This document shows positions 8,006-16,930 of a DNA stretch of 57,469 nt, piece by piece; position 1 is the stretch's first letter, and each line of letters begins with the position of its first letter. The notes beneath the pieces were generated by a model that was given only the letters and a program-made list of their open reading frames with translations, was not told where the DNA came from and searched no databases. The translations under genes and the position numbers were made by a program. The stretch comes from Pseudonocardia sp. ICBG1293 (GTDB lineage Bacteria; Actinomycetota; Actinomycetes; Mycobacteriales; Pseudonocardiaceae): NCBI RefSeq assembly GCF_020131355.1, contig NZ_JAHLEL010000059.1, positions 1 to 57,469 on the forward strand, in the 5' to 3' direction.

Positions 8006-9157
8006 TTGTCGGATGTGACTGGTTTTGATCATCCGGAGGTTGTTCCGCGGTTGTTGGGTGCGGTGACGGTGGTGTTGGCAGGTGCTGCGGGTGCGTTGGA
8101 TGCGGTGACGTTTTTCGTGTTCAATGAGGTTTTCGCCAGTACGATGACGGGGAATCTGGCTGTGCTCGGGCTCGGGCTCGGGCTCGGGCGTTGGTTGTCG
8201 TCTGTTGAGGCGTTGTGCGCGGTCGCTGGGTATGTCGTCGGGTTGATGGTGGGCACGATCGTTGCTGGTCTGGTGATGCATCGGTTGCCGTGGCGGACTG
8301 CGGTCGCCACCGTTCTGGTTGTCGAGCTGGTGGTGTTGGTGACGGTCGGTATCGGATTTTACGGTTTCGTGAGTCCGGAATACAATACGGTGCGGGCGGT
8401 GGTGTTGGTGACCGGTGGTGCGGCGGCGATGGGAATTCAAGCTGCCGGGCTCAGGTATGTGGGCCCAGCGGGGACACCGACAAATTTTCTGACCGGTACG
8501 GTGACGAATTTGGTATCGGCTATGGTCGAGCTGCACAGGCCCAGTTGGGACAGTAATTCGGTGTTGCGGATCGCGGCGTTCGTGTGTGCGGCCGGTGGGG
8601 CTGCTGTGGTGCAGCGGCTGGTGCCTGGTGCGGCTTACGTTCTGCCGGTGGTACTGGTGGCGGTCGCGGTGGGGTTGATGGCTCGGGTTGTTCGGGTCAA
8701 TCACGGTGGGCTACTTGCTGGGGGTCCCCAGTTCCGGGATCTGACCCGGCTCGCGGAGAACATCGAACGCGGATCCGAGCATGGATCACCCGCCGATGCC
8801 GGCCACGGCGGTGCGCCAGTGCCGGCGGCTGCGGTGGGGTCGGCGGTGTGCGGTCGGGTGGTGGGGCCGGACGGATTGGGGGTGCCGGCGGTGGTGACCT
8901 TGCTTGATGATCAGGGCCGGTGTGTGGCGCGTCGCGATACCGATGACGACGGCCGTTATCACCTACGGCCGACCGCGGCGGGTGTGCACACCATCGTCGG
9001 CAGCCCGGACCCCGACCAGCACGCCACCACTGCTACTGGTGGCGCTGGTGGTGGTGTTCTGTGGCCGCGGGCCACGACGGTCACGGTGTCACGACCCCGG
9101 CGCGGATGCCCTGCCCGCCCTGTCGTTCACGATCTCACCCTCCAGGATGCTGACTGA
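8006..9157 (+). CDS. DUF1275 (YoaK-type) membrane protein with C-terminal carboxypeptidase-regulatory-like domain
   Basis: 383 residues. Residues about 10-240 are a six-helix DUF1275 protein: GALDAVTFFVF and STMTGNL match the family signature, and AAGLRYVGPAGTPTNFLTGTV is a second conserved block. A cytosolic linker (about 240-275) follows. The tail (about 275-380) resembles a carboxypeptidase-regulatory/CnaB-like beta-sandwich (VCGRVVGPDGLGVPAVVTLL, then DTDDDGRYHLRPTAAG). DUF1275 proteins normally stop near 220-240 residues, so the fusion is unusual. The family function is unknown (membrane, transporter-like). The TTG at 8006 is a weak start; GTG at 8015 is the alternative. Confidence 0.8.
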   Translation: MSDVTGFDHPEVVPRLLGAVTVVLAGAAGALDAVTFFVFNEVFASTMTGNLAVLGLGLGLGRWLSSVEALCAVAGYVVGLMVGTIVAGLVMHRLPWRTAVATVLVVELVVLVTVGIGFYGFVSPEYNTVRAVVLVTGGAAAMGIQAAGLRYVGPAGTPTNFLTGTVTNLVSAMVELHRPSWDSNSVLRIAAFVCAAGGAAVVQRLVPGAAYVLPVVLVAVAVGLMARVVRVNHGGLLAGGPQFRDLTRLAENIERGSEHGSPADAGHGGAPVPAAAVGSAVCGRVVGPDGLGVPAVVTLLDDQGRCVARRDTDDDGRYHLRPTAAGVHTIVGSPDPDQHATTATGGAGGGVLWPRATTVTVSRPRRGCPARPVVHDLTLQDAD

Positions 9158-9492
9158 ACTCACTGGACCAGCGCCACCGCAGCCGGACCCCGCGGCGCCG
9201 GGGACGGCTATTACGACCTCGGCTGTCTCGACGGCCCCGCCATCGCGGCCGAGTCCGTACCGAACGTTGCGGGTCGGCGGCCACACGGGAAGGTTCTGAC
9301 CTGGGCCGACCCTCGGACTCGTGCGGCATGAATTCATCACCTGCCTGCCGACAGCAGATGACCTGATTGTCATCTGTTCTCCTCGGAACCCCCGTTAGCA
9401 TCAGATAGGCAGCCCAGTCGACACGGTCGATACCAGAGCGAGGCCGATTGTCATCGTGTTGTTCGTGATCGCCCTCGGCGGGCAGGGTATGG
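9158..9492 (+). other. gene-poor stretch with a coding-like remnant
   Basis: In the same frame as the DUF1275 gene, directly after its TGA, the translation continues to a stop at 9329-9331 and contains GDGYYDLGCLDGPAIAAES and GKVLTWADPRTRAA, which look like protein. It may be a C-terminal remnant or a former extension. 9332-9492 would hold the promoter of the truncated carbonic anhydrase; no clear boxes were seen. Confidence 0.3.
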
Positions 9493-9603
9493 ATGCTTGT
9501 CACGGTCGAATCTTCTGGCCCTGGTAACACACCGGCTGCGGCGGCACCCAACGACTGGGCTGTCCCGGAGAAGAAGCTCGCAGTCGTGGCTTGCATGGAC
9601 TCT
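9493..9603 (+). pseudogene. beta-carbonic anhydrase, N-terminal 37 codons
   Basis: ATG at 9493, then an open frame ending VPEKKLAVVACMDS at the edge of the IS3-A copy that starts at 9604. KLAVVACMD followed by S/A-R is the hallmark of beta-class carbonic anhydrases; the Cys is the first zinc ligand and the Asp belongs to the active-site Asp-Arg pair. The rest of the gene is not found on the far side of the IS or elsewhere in the window, so it was lost by deletion or rearrangement. Spontaneous hydration of CO2 or another isoenzyme would have to cover the loss. Confidence 0.65.
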
Positions 9604-9642
9604 TGAGCTTGGCCCCGTAGTCCGGACCCCGACGGTGTGGGG

Positions 9643-10476
9643 TCAGTGGGTGTGGTTGGGCGGGGTGTGGGCTGCTTCGAAGTCGTTCGGGGAGAGCATC
9701 CCAATACTGGAATGGCGCCGTAACGGATTGTACCAGCATTCTATCCATTCGAAGATGGCGGTGGCAAGCTCTGCGCGGGTTTTCCAGGTTCTGGAATCGA
9801 GCAGTTCGAGTTGCATGGTACCCCAGAATGATTCGACCAGAGAGTTATCGTAGCAATCTCCGATCGAGCCCATCGATGGGACGATTCCAGCGGCGACCAG
9901 ACGTCGACCGAATGCCCATGATGTGAATTGGGTGCCGTGGTTGGAATGTAGGATCGTGGCGTGGTATTGCGGGCGTCGGCGGAGTATGGCCATGCCGAGG
10001 GCGTCGATGACGAGTTCGGTGCGCATGTTGTCGGCGATGGACCATCCGACTGCTTTCCGGGAGAATACATCGATGACTGCCGCGCAGTAGACTTTCCCTT
10101 CTCGGGTGGGGTGTTCGGTGATGTCGGTGCACCAGATCTCATCCGGTCCGTCGACGGTGAAGTCGCGGTCGACCAGGTCGGTGTAGGGGTCGGCGTGCTG
10201 GTCCCGGACGGTGCAGCCGTGGTTGCGTCGCCGGTAGAGGCCCTGGATCCCGGCCTGGCGCATCAGCCGAGCGACGCGTTTGTGGTTCACCGTGATACCG
10301 AGTCCGAGGGTGAGCTCGGCGTGCACACGTGGCCATCCGTAGGTGCCCCGGGACTCTGCGTGGATTTTCTCGATGTGTTTGAGGAGCAGTTCGTTCTCCT
10401 GCGTCCGTAGCGATGTCGCCCCGGAGTGCCATTCGTAGTAGCCCTGGCGGCGGACGCCAAGGACCCGGCAGGTCAC
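9643..10476 (-). CDS. IS3-A OrfB, catalytic Asp179 replaced by Asn
   Basis: 277 residues from the first GTG. In the element it is expected to be made as an OrfAB fusion by -1 slippage near CCCAAAG at the end of OrfA, and the frame is open upstream to that point. HTH_21-like N-terminal part, then an rve integrase core. D118 is in IWCTDITEH and E215 in DNSLVESFW. The second catalytic residue, 36 positions before the Glu (the DD35E spacing of IS3), is Asn in HSNHGTQFT (codon AAC, 9942-9940). The transposase should therefore be inactive. Confidence 0.9.
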   Translation of the reverse strand: MTCRVLGVRRQGYYEWHSGATSLRTQENELLLKHIEKIHAESRGTYGWPRVHAELTLGLGITVNHKRVARLMRQAGIQGLYRRRNHGCTVRDQHADPYTDLVDRDFTVDGPDEIWCTDITEHPTREGKVYCAAVIDVFSRKAVGWSIADNMRTELVIDALGMAILRRRPQYHATILHSNHGTQFTSWAFGRRLVAAGIVPSMGSIGDCYDNSLVESFWGTMQLELLDSRTWKTRAELATAIFEWIECWYNPLRRHSSIGMLSPNDFEAAHTPPNHTH

Positions 10477-10523
10477 CGCGACGTCGAATCCATCGTCGGC
10501 GAGTTCACGGACCAGCGGGAAAA

Positions 10524-10826
10524 CTACTTTGGGAGGATGTTCTCCCGGGCGAAGTACGCGGCAGCACGCTTGAGGATCTCGTTCTCGATCTCGATCCGGC
10601 GGGCCTTCTTTCGGAGTTCGACGATCTCACTTTTCTCCGCGCTCGACAGACGTGTGGAGCGCGGGTCACCGTCGTCTGCGTCGGCCTGGGAGACCCAGTT
10701 CCGCAGACACGACTCCGACAACGACAGGTCCTTGGCGATTTCCGAGATCGGCTTGACCTTCGAACGGGCCAGGTCGATAGCGCGTTGCCGGAACTCCGGC
10801 GGGTGAGGAGCGGGCACGAACGACAT
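10524..10826 (-). CDS. IS3-A OrfA
   Basis: 100 residues. Helix-turn-helix (PEFRQRAIDLARSKVKPISE, SLSESCLRNWVSQAD) binds the IS ends. A leucine-zipper-like helix follows (EIVELRKKARRIEIENEIL), which in IS3 elements mediates dimerisation and continues into OrfB in the frameshift product. Confidence 0.9.
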   Translation of the reverse strand: MSFVPAPHPPEFRQRAIDLARSKVKPISEIAKDLSLSESCLRNWVSQADADDGDPRSTRLSSAEKSEIVELRKKARRIEIENEILKRAAAYFARENILPK

Positions 10827-10936
10827 CCTTCCCGGCGGACGGCGTCCGCCTCAGGACAGGTGTCCGGTACCAGGGGCCAAGCTCACCGGTGTGCTCCCGA
10901 TCAGGGTGAGCTTCCCCCGGTTTGCCGGAGTGCGGG

Positions 10937-11833
10937 TTACCTGTCGGCGTCGCGCTGGGCGCGACGATAGTCGTCTTCGTACTCGTCGGGTGAGAGCCCT
11001 CCGAGGCGGGCCTGGATCCGGCGCGGGTTGTACCAGCCGTCGAGGTAGCGGATCAGCGCATGCTCGGCCTCGCAGCGGGTCGCGAAGCCCGTCCCGGGCC
11101 AGTAGAGCAGCTCGATCTTGAGCGTGGACCACAGGTTCTCGGCGAGGGCGTTGTCATAGCTGTCCCCTGTGGACCCTGTCGACGGGGCGACACCCGCGTC
11201 GACCAGGCGCTGAGTGAATCGCAGTGCCGTGTATTGGGCCCCCTTGTCGCTGTGAAAGATCAACTGACCGGGACGCAGGCTCCGGGAGCGCAGCGCGTGG
11301 TTGAGCGCGGTCAGCACCAGCACCGTCGTGGCTCGCGGGTCGGTGGCCCAGCCGACGACCCGGTTGGAGAACGCGTCCCGCACCGAGGCCAGCCACAACA
11401 CGCCCTCACCGGTGACGATGCGAGTCAGGTCCGCCACCCACACCCGGTTGGGCGCGGTCGCGGTGAAGTCGCGTTCGAGCAGGTCCGGCGCCGGGCGGTG
11501 GGCCGGATTCTGCCGGGTCGAGCCGCCCTTCCAGCCGCGACGCAGGTGCGCGCCCTGAAGGCCGTGCTCGCGCATGATCCGAGCGACGCGCTTGCGCCCG
11601 ACGTGCACGCCCTGGCGGCGCAGCTCCAGCCACACCCGCGGGGATCCGTAGGTGGTGGCGAACTCGCTCACCGAGCGGATCTTCACGATCTGCTCAAGCA
11701 GGACGGCGTCGTCGAGCTGCCGCTGAGAGGGGTTCGCGCGGCGGGCGCGCCAGTCGTAGTAGGTCGGGGCCGCGATGTTCAGGACCCGTAGTACGAGACC
11801 GGCGGGGAAATCATGGGCATCGACGAAGCTCAT
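10937..11833 (-). CDS. IS3-B OrfB transposase
   Basis: 298 residues. Its ATG overlaps the OrfA stop (ATGA), so it may be made by coupling as well as by frameshifting. HTH_21 region (YDWRARRANPSQRQLDDAVL), integrase core with D in RVWVADLTRI, D in IFHSDKGAQYT and E in DNALAENLWSTL. All catalytic acids are present. This copy and the one at 55671 read IAAPTYYDW, whereas copies 2-4 read IAASTYYDW. Confidence 0.92.
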   Translation of the reverse strand: MSFVDAHDFPAGLVLRVLNIAAPTYYDWRARRANPSQRQLDDAVLLEQIVKIRSVSEFATTYGSPRVWLELRRQGVHVGRKRVARIMREHGLQGAHLRRGWKGGSTRQNPAHRPAPDLLERDFTATAPNRVWVADLTRIVTGEGVLWLASVRDAFSNRVVGWATDPRATTVLVLTALNHALRSRSLRPGQLIFHSDKGAQYTALRFTQRLVDAGVAPSTGSTGDSYDNALAENLWSTLKIELLYWPGTGFATRCEAEHALIRYLDGWYNPRRIQARLGGLSPDEYEDDYRRAQRDADR

Positions 11834-12141
11834 GATTTCCTCCGGGTCGGGCCGATCTCGCTGGCGAAATAGGCGCTCGCCGCGCGCAGGACCTCGTTGA
11901 CCCGCCGCAGCTCAGCGTTCTCCCGCGCGAGCCGGCGGTTCTCGGCGAGCATGTCGGTCGACGGCCGATCATGGCGCTCGCCGGTGTCTGCCTCGGCCTG
12001 ACGGACCCAGTTGCGCAGGGCCTCGTGATGCACCCCGAGCTGCTCGGCGAGCCCCCGGAACGTCGGGCGAGGGTCGGACTCCCGATACAGCCGAACCGCT
12101 CGTTCGCGCAGCTCATCGGGGTACTTTTTCGGTGCGGGCAC
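11830..12141 (-). CDS. IS3-B OrfA
   Basis: 103 residues, IS3-type helix-turn-helix (MPAPKKYPDELRERAVRLY, LGVHHEALRNWVRQAE) followed by a leucine-zipper helix (LAENRRLARENAELRRVNEV). Confidence 0.92.
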   Translation of the reverse strand: MPAPKKYPDELRERAVRLYRESDPRPTFRGLAEQLGVHHEALRNWVRQAEADTGERHDRPSTDMLAENRRLARENAELRRVNEVLRAASAYFASEIGPTRRKS

Positions 12142-12211
12142 CAGTGCCTTCCTTCCTGGCCCTCAAGATCGAACCAGTGTTCAGACACTCCGGCAAAGCG
12201 GGGGAACCTCA

Positions 12212-12560
12212 GGGAGCCCACCGTGGGCTCCCTGGCTCGGCTTCTGGCCGGTGAACGTGCCCGCTGTGGCACCCGAACCGGTCGCCGTGCTCTGGCCCCC
12301 GTCGCCCAGGCGGTCCTGGTCCTGCGGTGGTTCCTCGATGCGAGCCGTGTGGCGCGCCTGGCGGCCGACAACACGATCAGCACCGCAACCGCCTACCGCT
12401 ACCTGCACGAGGAAACGCCCTGCTCAAAACCACCTTCGCAGCGCTACGGCGGATCACGCTGTGTCCCTGGCGGATCGGCGCTATCACCGCCGCCGCGCTC
12501 GTGCTACTCCACATCGAACACGACCGCACAACATGATCACCGCGCTACTGAGAACACCTC
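12212..12560 (+). pseudogene. IS5-D (DDE_Tnp_4-type) transposase remnant with internal deletion
   Basis: The stretch continues the gene interrupted by IS3-B; its 5' scrap is 10886-10906. It encodes GSLARLLAGERARCGTRTGR to AYRYLHE (the same as 37376-37575), then jumps to a C-terminal tail in another frame, NALLKTTFAALRRITLCPWR to IEHDRTT, ending 12536. The whole catalytic centre is deleted. The IS end, GAGGTGTTCTCAGTAGCGCG in complement, lies at 12560 and matches the left end at 37207. Confidence 0.75.
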
Positions 12561-12752
12561 AATCTCCTCGTTCAACGCTGCTTCCAGCACGTTCTTGGTG
12601 AACAGCTTCAACAGCCCGTCCGGGCCGGTCAACGCCAACCCCCGGGCGCGCGCGTCGGTCACCATCGCTGCCGCAGCGGCCTGTTCGGCCGTCAGCTCAC
12701 GCCCCGGCCCGGACTCGTACTCACCTGGACTCACACGGTCCGATGTCATCAC
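12561..12752 (-). pseudogene. second IS256-type transposase, N-terminal remnant
   Basis: About 62 native codons: ELTAEQAAAAAMVTDARARG, then LTGPDGLLKLFTKNVLEAAL-NEEI, matching the start of mutator-type transposases (compare LVGPGGLLNQLTKNVLETAL at 7.6 kb). It is cut by the IS5-D end; the rest is absent. It is a different IS256 member from that at 6522. Confidence 0.75.
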
Positions 12753-12949
12753 TCACAGTGCCCATCCCGCCGGACCCCCGCCCGGCGCGTCGGGCCGAAA
12801 ACACCGTTCCTGGGACAAACCCTCCAGGGAGGCGACCCAGCGGGTTTAGTGCGCAGCGTGACCGTTAGTTTCTTCGTGATCATATGTTGCGGACAGGGCT
12901 GGGTGGCTGGTTACTGTCCGCGAATCGGTCGACCTTGGTGAGGGCCTGC

Positions 12950-14512
12950 ATGCTTATCGCTCTGGGGTCCGCGATGATCGCGGTCTTCATGTATTTGATC
13001 TTGTCGAAGCGGCTTGCGCCGACTTTGGCGCTGGTGTTGGTGCCGTTGAGCTTCGCTCTAGTCGCGGTCGGTACGGGGATCGCGGAGCCGAGCGAGGACG
13101 GGGTCGTCAAGTCGATCACGGCGGCGATGAAGGACTTCGCGCCGACCGCGGTGTTGTTGTTCTTCGCGATCATCTTCTTCGGGACGATGATCGATGTCGG
13201 GTTGTTCGATCCGTTGATCCGGTTCGTGCTGCGCGCGGTGAGCAACGACCCGGTCCGCCTGGTCGTGCTGACCGCGGTCCTGGCCGGGGTGGTCTCGCTC
13301 GACGGGGACGGGTCGACCACGTTCATCATCACGGTCTCGGCGTTGCTACCGATCTATCTGCGCCTGGGTTTGAGCCCGGTGGTGTTGACCGTGGTCGCGA
13401 ATCTGGCTAACGGGGTGCTCAACATTCTGCCCTGGGGTGGGCCGACCGCTCGGGCGGCGACAGCGTTGAACGTGTCGCCTTCGGAGCTGTTCAACCCGAT
13501 GGTCCCGAGTATGGCGCTGGGAATGGTCACGGTGCTGGTCCTAGCCTGGCTCCTCGGCCGGTCGGAGCGGAAGAGGCTTGCCGCGGCGGGTCGGTCGTTG
13601 CCGGTCGTCGCCGCCGAGTTCGACCCCGACCGTGGCGGTGACTGCGTTCCTGAGCAGGTCCCTGAGAAGGTCGGCGCGGCGCAGCTCGCGCCGACAGAAC
13701 CCGGCACCGGCGGTATCGGGGGGGCCGGTTCTGACGGGCAGCTCCCGCTCGGTGCAACCGCCGCGGCCGGTGCAGATGTCACGGGCGGTGGGGCCGTCGT
13801 GGCTGGGGGGGACGGTACTGGTGGGGTGAGAACCGGTCCTGGGGATGGGTTCATCGCTGTGGGTGGGGTGTTGGATCCGAACCGGCCGACGCTGCGTCCG
13901 AAGTTGATCTGGTTCAACCTGGCTTTGACCGTGGCGCTGCTGATGGTGCTGGGGTTGGACGCGTTGCCGTTGTCGCTGGTGTTCGTCGCTGCGGCGGCGA
14001 TCGCGCTGGTGGTGAACTTCCCCCGTCCTGCTGATCAAGTCACTGCGGTCACTGCGCACGCGAGTTCGATCGTGGCAGTGGTGGCGATGGTGTTCGCCGC
14101 GTCGGTGTTGGTTGGAGTGCTGTCGGGTACCGGGATGGTCACGGCGATGGCGAACGGGATCGTCGCGACGGTGCCGCCGGAGGTTGGGTCCTGGTTCGCG
14201 GTGATCGTCAGCGTGCTGAGCATGCCGTTGACGTTCTTCCTCACCAACGACGCGTTCTACTTCGGGATCCTGCCAATCCTGTCCGAGGCGGCCGGGCACT
14301 ACGGCATCACACCGGTGGAGATGGCCCGGGCGGCGCTCATCGGGCAGCCGGTGCACATGACCAGCCCGCTGGTTCCGGCGATGCTGTTGTTGGTGTCGTT
14401 GGCCAAGGTCGACCTGGCTGATCACCATAAGAAGGTCATCTGGCGGGCTGCGGTGTGCTCGCTGGTGATGATGGCAACGGCGATCGCGCTGGGAGTCATC
14501 CCCCTCGGCTGA
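12950..14512 (+). CDS. CitMHS-family citrate (metal-citrate) transporter
   Basis: 520 residues from the ATG at 12950, which gives the family-typical beginning (MLIALGSAMIAVFMYLILSK). An upstream in-frame ATG at 12884 would add 22 atypical residues. The protein has 11-12 predicted membrane segments. The family block VVSLDGDGSTTFIITVSALL (about 115-134) and LNILPWGGPTARAA (about 157-170) are intact. CitMHS proteins import citrate complexed with divalent metals in symport with protons. Between the two halves is a cytoplasmic linker of about 115 residues, rich in Gly/Ala/Thr/Pro and longer than usual in the family. A strong hairpin follows (14533). A citrate-type binding protein (TctC) lies at 34178. 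Confidence 0.85.
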   Translation: MLIALGSAMIAVFMYLILSKRLAPTLALVLVPLSFALVAVGTGIAEPSEDGVVKSITAAMKDFAPTAVLLFFAIIFFGTMIDVGLFDPLIRFVLRAVSNDPVRLVVLTAVLAGVVSLDGDGSTTFIITVSALLPIYLRLGLSPVVLTVVANLANGVLNILPWGGPTARAATALNVSPSELFNPMVPSMALGMVTVLVLAWLLGRSERKRLAAAGRSLPVVAAEFDPDRGGDCVPEQVPEKVGAAQLAPTEPGTGGIGGAGSDGQLPLGATAAAGADVTGGGAVVAGGDGTGGVRTGPGDGFIAVGGVLDPNRPTLRPKLIWFNLALTVALLMVLGLDALPLSLVFVAAAAIALVVNFPRPADQVTAVTAHASSIVAVVAMVFAASVLVGVLSGTGMVTAMANGIVATVPPEVGSWFAVIVSVLSMPLTFFLTNDAFYFGILPILSEAAGHYGITPVEMARAALIGQPVHMTSPLVPAMLLLVSLAKVDLADHHKKVIWRAAVCSLVMMATAIALGVIPLG

Positions 14513-14532
14513 CCAGTGCTGCGTTGCCTCGC

Positions 14533-14573
14533 CCGGTGGGGCGGCCTCGACTCCCCGGGGGCCGCCCCACCGG
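14533..14573 (+). terminator. hairpin terminator after the citrate transporter
   Basis: CCGGTGGGGCGGC and its exact complement GCCGCCCCACCGG are separated by 15 bases, 20 bp after the stop. There is no U tract, as is common for actinobacterial terminators. Confidence 0.65.
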
Positions 14574-14730
14574 TGCGTGCGGGCGTTCTGCCCGGGTTCC
14601 GCAGTTCGTGGGCAGACCTGGGTTCCGCAGCTGCTGTCCGATGAAAGTGCCCGGATAGGGAGTCTGAGCTGGGGAGACGGGTGTCGGCCTGGTGACATGT
14701 CGTGTCACTAGGCGGCGGTGTTGTCCCTGG

Positions 14731-15474
14731 TCAGGGCGTTGTGGACGGCTCGGTGTCGAGGTCGAGGATCCGCGGCGGCAGGGCGATGTCGAGGACCTGG
14801 TGCAGCCGCCGGACCTCGGCGCTGGGTGGGGTGGTCTGGCGGAACAGCCCGGCCGGGCCGGTGAAGATGCCGACGTGCAGGCGCTGTAACTGGTCGCGGG
14901 CGCGGGGCCAGGTCGTGGCCTGGTCGGGGGCGCCGGCCTGGGTCTCGACGACGCGGGCCAGGAGCAGTGCGAGCCAGCAGGGCACGACGTGCGCGCGGAT
15001 GCGGTCCTCGAGTCGGTGATAGACCGGCCGCAGGTCCAGGACCTGCTTCATGTCCCGCCAGCCGCGCTCGACCTCCAGCAGCTGCTTGTAGCCCAGCGCG
15101 ATGTCCTCAGTCGGCAGGTGCGGATCGCAGGTGCGCAGCAGGTACTTCCCGTCCAGCTTCGCGTCCGCGGTGATCCTTGCGGCGTCGACGCGGAGCAGCC
15201 CGCCCGGTGTGACGCGCAGGAACCGGTTCAGCCCAGGCTTGGTGGAGATCACCCCGCGCAGCTCGGCCCGCTTCGTCGGCGACAACCGATCGGAGGTCTC
15301 GATCATCGTTTCGAGCCGCTCGACGAGGTTCGCGCGGACCGCGGCGTCCCGGTCGGCGGCGTCGGGGTTGTGGCAGACCACGAACCGCTCGGTGTCGCTG
15401 ATCTTGACTTCCTTGACCCGCAGGTTCGCGCTGACCTCCTGAAGCGCCCCGGGAGTGGTGGAGGCTCTGATCCC
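14731..15474 (-). pseudogene. IS1634-family transposase, C-terminal part
   Basis: About 245 residues in one frame. It reads LQEVSANLRVKEVKISDTER, FVVCHNPDAADRDA, DGKYLLRTCDPHLPTEDIAL, then the conserved YKQLLEVERGWRDMKQVLDL (with the catalytic Glu region of IS4/IS1634 transposases) and RIRAHVVPCWLALLLARV. The N-terminal half, with the first catalytic Asp residues, is cut off where IS3-D begins near 15475. A separate N-terminal IS1634 fragment is at 54739. Confidence 0.8.
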
Positions 15475-15482
15475 ACGGAAGG

Positions 15483-15818
15483 GTGGAGATCGTGCCGGCA
15501 CCGAGGAAGTTCAGCAACGAGATGCGTGAGCGCGCGAAGCGGATGGTCCGCCAGGCGCGTCAGGAGGATCCGGGGCTGTCGGTCAACGCTGCGTGCAAGA
15601 GGATCGGTCCGCAGCTGGGGATCCTGCCCGACGCCCTCCGGGGGTGGTGTCGCCAGGCCGACATCGATGACGGCGTCACCCCAGGTGTGACCACGGTGGA
15701 ATCCGACGAGCTCAAGCGGCTACGGCAGGAGAACGCCGAGCTGCGGCGGGCGAACGAGATCCTCAAGACCGCGTCGGCGTTTTTCGCGGCGGCGGAGCTC
15801 GACCGCCGTATCCGCTGA
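15483..15818 (+). CDS. IS3-D OrfA
   Basis: 111 residues. IS3-type helix-turn-helix (SNEMRERAKRMVRQARQEDP, ILPDALRGWCRQADIDDG) and leucine-zipper helix (DELKRLRQENAELRRANEIL). The GTG at 15492 is an alternative start. It stands next to a defective OrfB. Confidence 0.85.
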   Translation: MEIVPAPRKFSNEMRERAKRMVRQARQEDPGLSVNAACKRIGPQLGILPDALRGWCRQADIDDGVTPGVTTVESDELKRLRQENAELRRANEILKTASAFFAAAELDRRIR

Positions 15819-16675
15819 TCGTCGCCTACATCGACGCTCACAAGCACCGGTTCGGGGTCGAGCCGATCTGCGCTGTCCTGCGCGCCCAGGGCATCGCGGT
15901 CGCCCCGTCGGGCTACTACGCGCACAAGAACCGGGCTCCGTCGCGGCGGACCCTGAGCGACGCGACGTTGGCGGAGACGATCGAGGCCGCGTTCTTCGAC
16001 CGCGACAAGGGCCGTGGGGTCTACGGCGCCCGCAAGATGTGGCACCAACTGCGCCGCGACGGGGTCACCGGTCGAACAGGTCGGCCGGTGGCGCGCTGCA
16101 CGGTGGAGCGGCTGATGCGCCGTCTCGGGCTGCGCGGGGTGCGCCGCGGGCAGCCGGTGATCACCACCCGCCCCGACGCCCAGGCCGGGCGGGCACCGGA
16201 CCTGGTCGATCGGGACTTCACCGCGGCGAGCCCGAACCAGCTGTGGGTGGTGGACATGACGTATGTGCCGACGTGGTCGGGGACGGTGTTCACCGCATTC
16301 GTGTCCGATGTGTACTCACGCCGGGTGGTCGGGTGGCGCTGCGCGTCCAGGATGCCCACCGAGCTCCCGCTCGACGCCCTGGAGATGGCGTTATGGACCC
16401 GTGAACGCGCAGGTCAGACCACCGACGGACGTCTGGACGGGTTGATTCACCACTCCGATGCCGGGTCCCAGTGCACAGCCATCCGCTACGGCAACCGGCT
16501 CGCCGAAGCCGGCGCGGTGGCCTCGATCGGGTCGGTCGGCGACTCCTACGACAACGCCGCCATGGCCAAGTCGCTGATCGGGCTCTACAAGTCCGAGTGC
16601 GTCCGCCGCGACGGGCCGCTGCGCACCGTGGAGGACCTCGAGCTCGCCACCGCGTCCTGGGTGCACTGGTTCAAC
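15815..16675 (+). pseudogene. IS3-D OrfB, truncated and lacking the catalytic Glu
   Basis: The frame runs from LIVAYIDAHKHRFGVEPICA through the integrase core: D in LWVVDMTYVP and D in IHHSDAGSQCT. The third motif reads DNAAMAKSLIGLYK. It has one extra Ala, and Lys (AAG, 16568-16570) where AES is usual, so no acid occupies the Glu site. After VHWFN at about 16675 the sequence changes to the leader of another IS3 element (IS3-E). The C terminus is lost. Confidence 0.8.
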
Positions 16676-16728
16676 TGTCTCGTGCCGGGTTTGGTGGAGG
16701 GCAGCAACTCCAGCGAGGATGAGAAGCG

Positions 16729-16930
16729 ATGGCTGCCCCACAGAAGTACCCCGATGAGATACGGGAACGAGCGGTCCGCATGGTCCGCGACATCAAGGCC
16801 GAGCCCGGCGGCTCGGCCAAGGGCGCCTGCCGGCGCGTTGGTGACCAGCTTGGGATCAACCCCGAAACGCTGCAGGGCTGGGTCAACCAGGCCGAGATCG
16901 ACGACGGTGACCGGCCGGGGGTGAGCACCG
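16729..16930 (+). pseudogene. IS3-E OrfA, 5' part
   Basis: 67 codons of an IS3-type OrfA (KYPDEIRERAVRMVRDIKAE, GINPETLQGWVNQAEIDDGD, RPGVST) cut at 16930 by the IS30 end. No IS3-E OrfB is present. Confidence 0.8.

Larger units (their letters stand above)
9604..10885 (-). mobile_element. IS3-A copy 1
   Basis: 1282 bp, ends TGAGCTTGGCCCC and the complement of the same motif. There is no matching 3-bp duplication (TCT left, CCG right). The left flank is carbonic anhydrase and the right flank IS5-D, so the two sides were joined by rearrangement. Confidence 0.9.
10907..12211 (-). mobile_element. IS3-B copy 1, flanked by GGG
   Basis: 1305 bp with ends TGAGCTTCCCCCGGTTTGCC and, at the other side, the complement of TGAGGTTCCCCCGCTTTGCC. 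GGG precedes and follows it, a 3-bp target duplication. The uninterrupted target (CTCCCGATCGGGGAGCCC) is seen at 37367-37384. It sits inside IS5-D. Confidence 0.9.

Noticed and set aside
12884..12949. ATG at 12884 as start of the citrate transporter
   Set aside because: It adds 22 residues not seen at the start of the family, whereas the ATG at 12950 gives the usual beginning.
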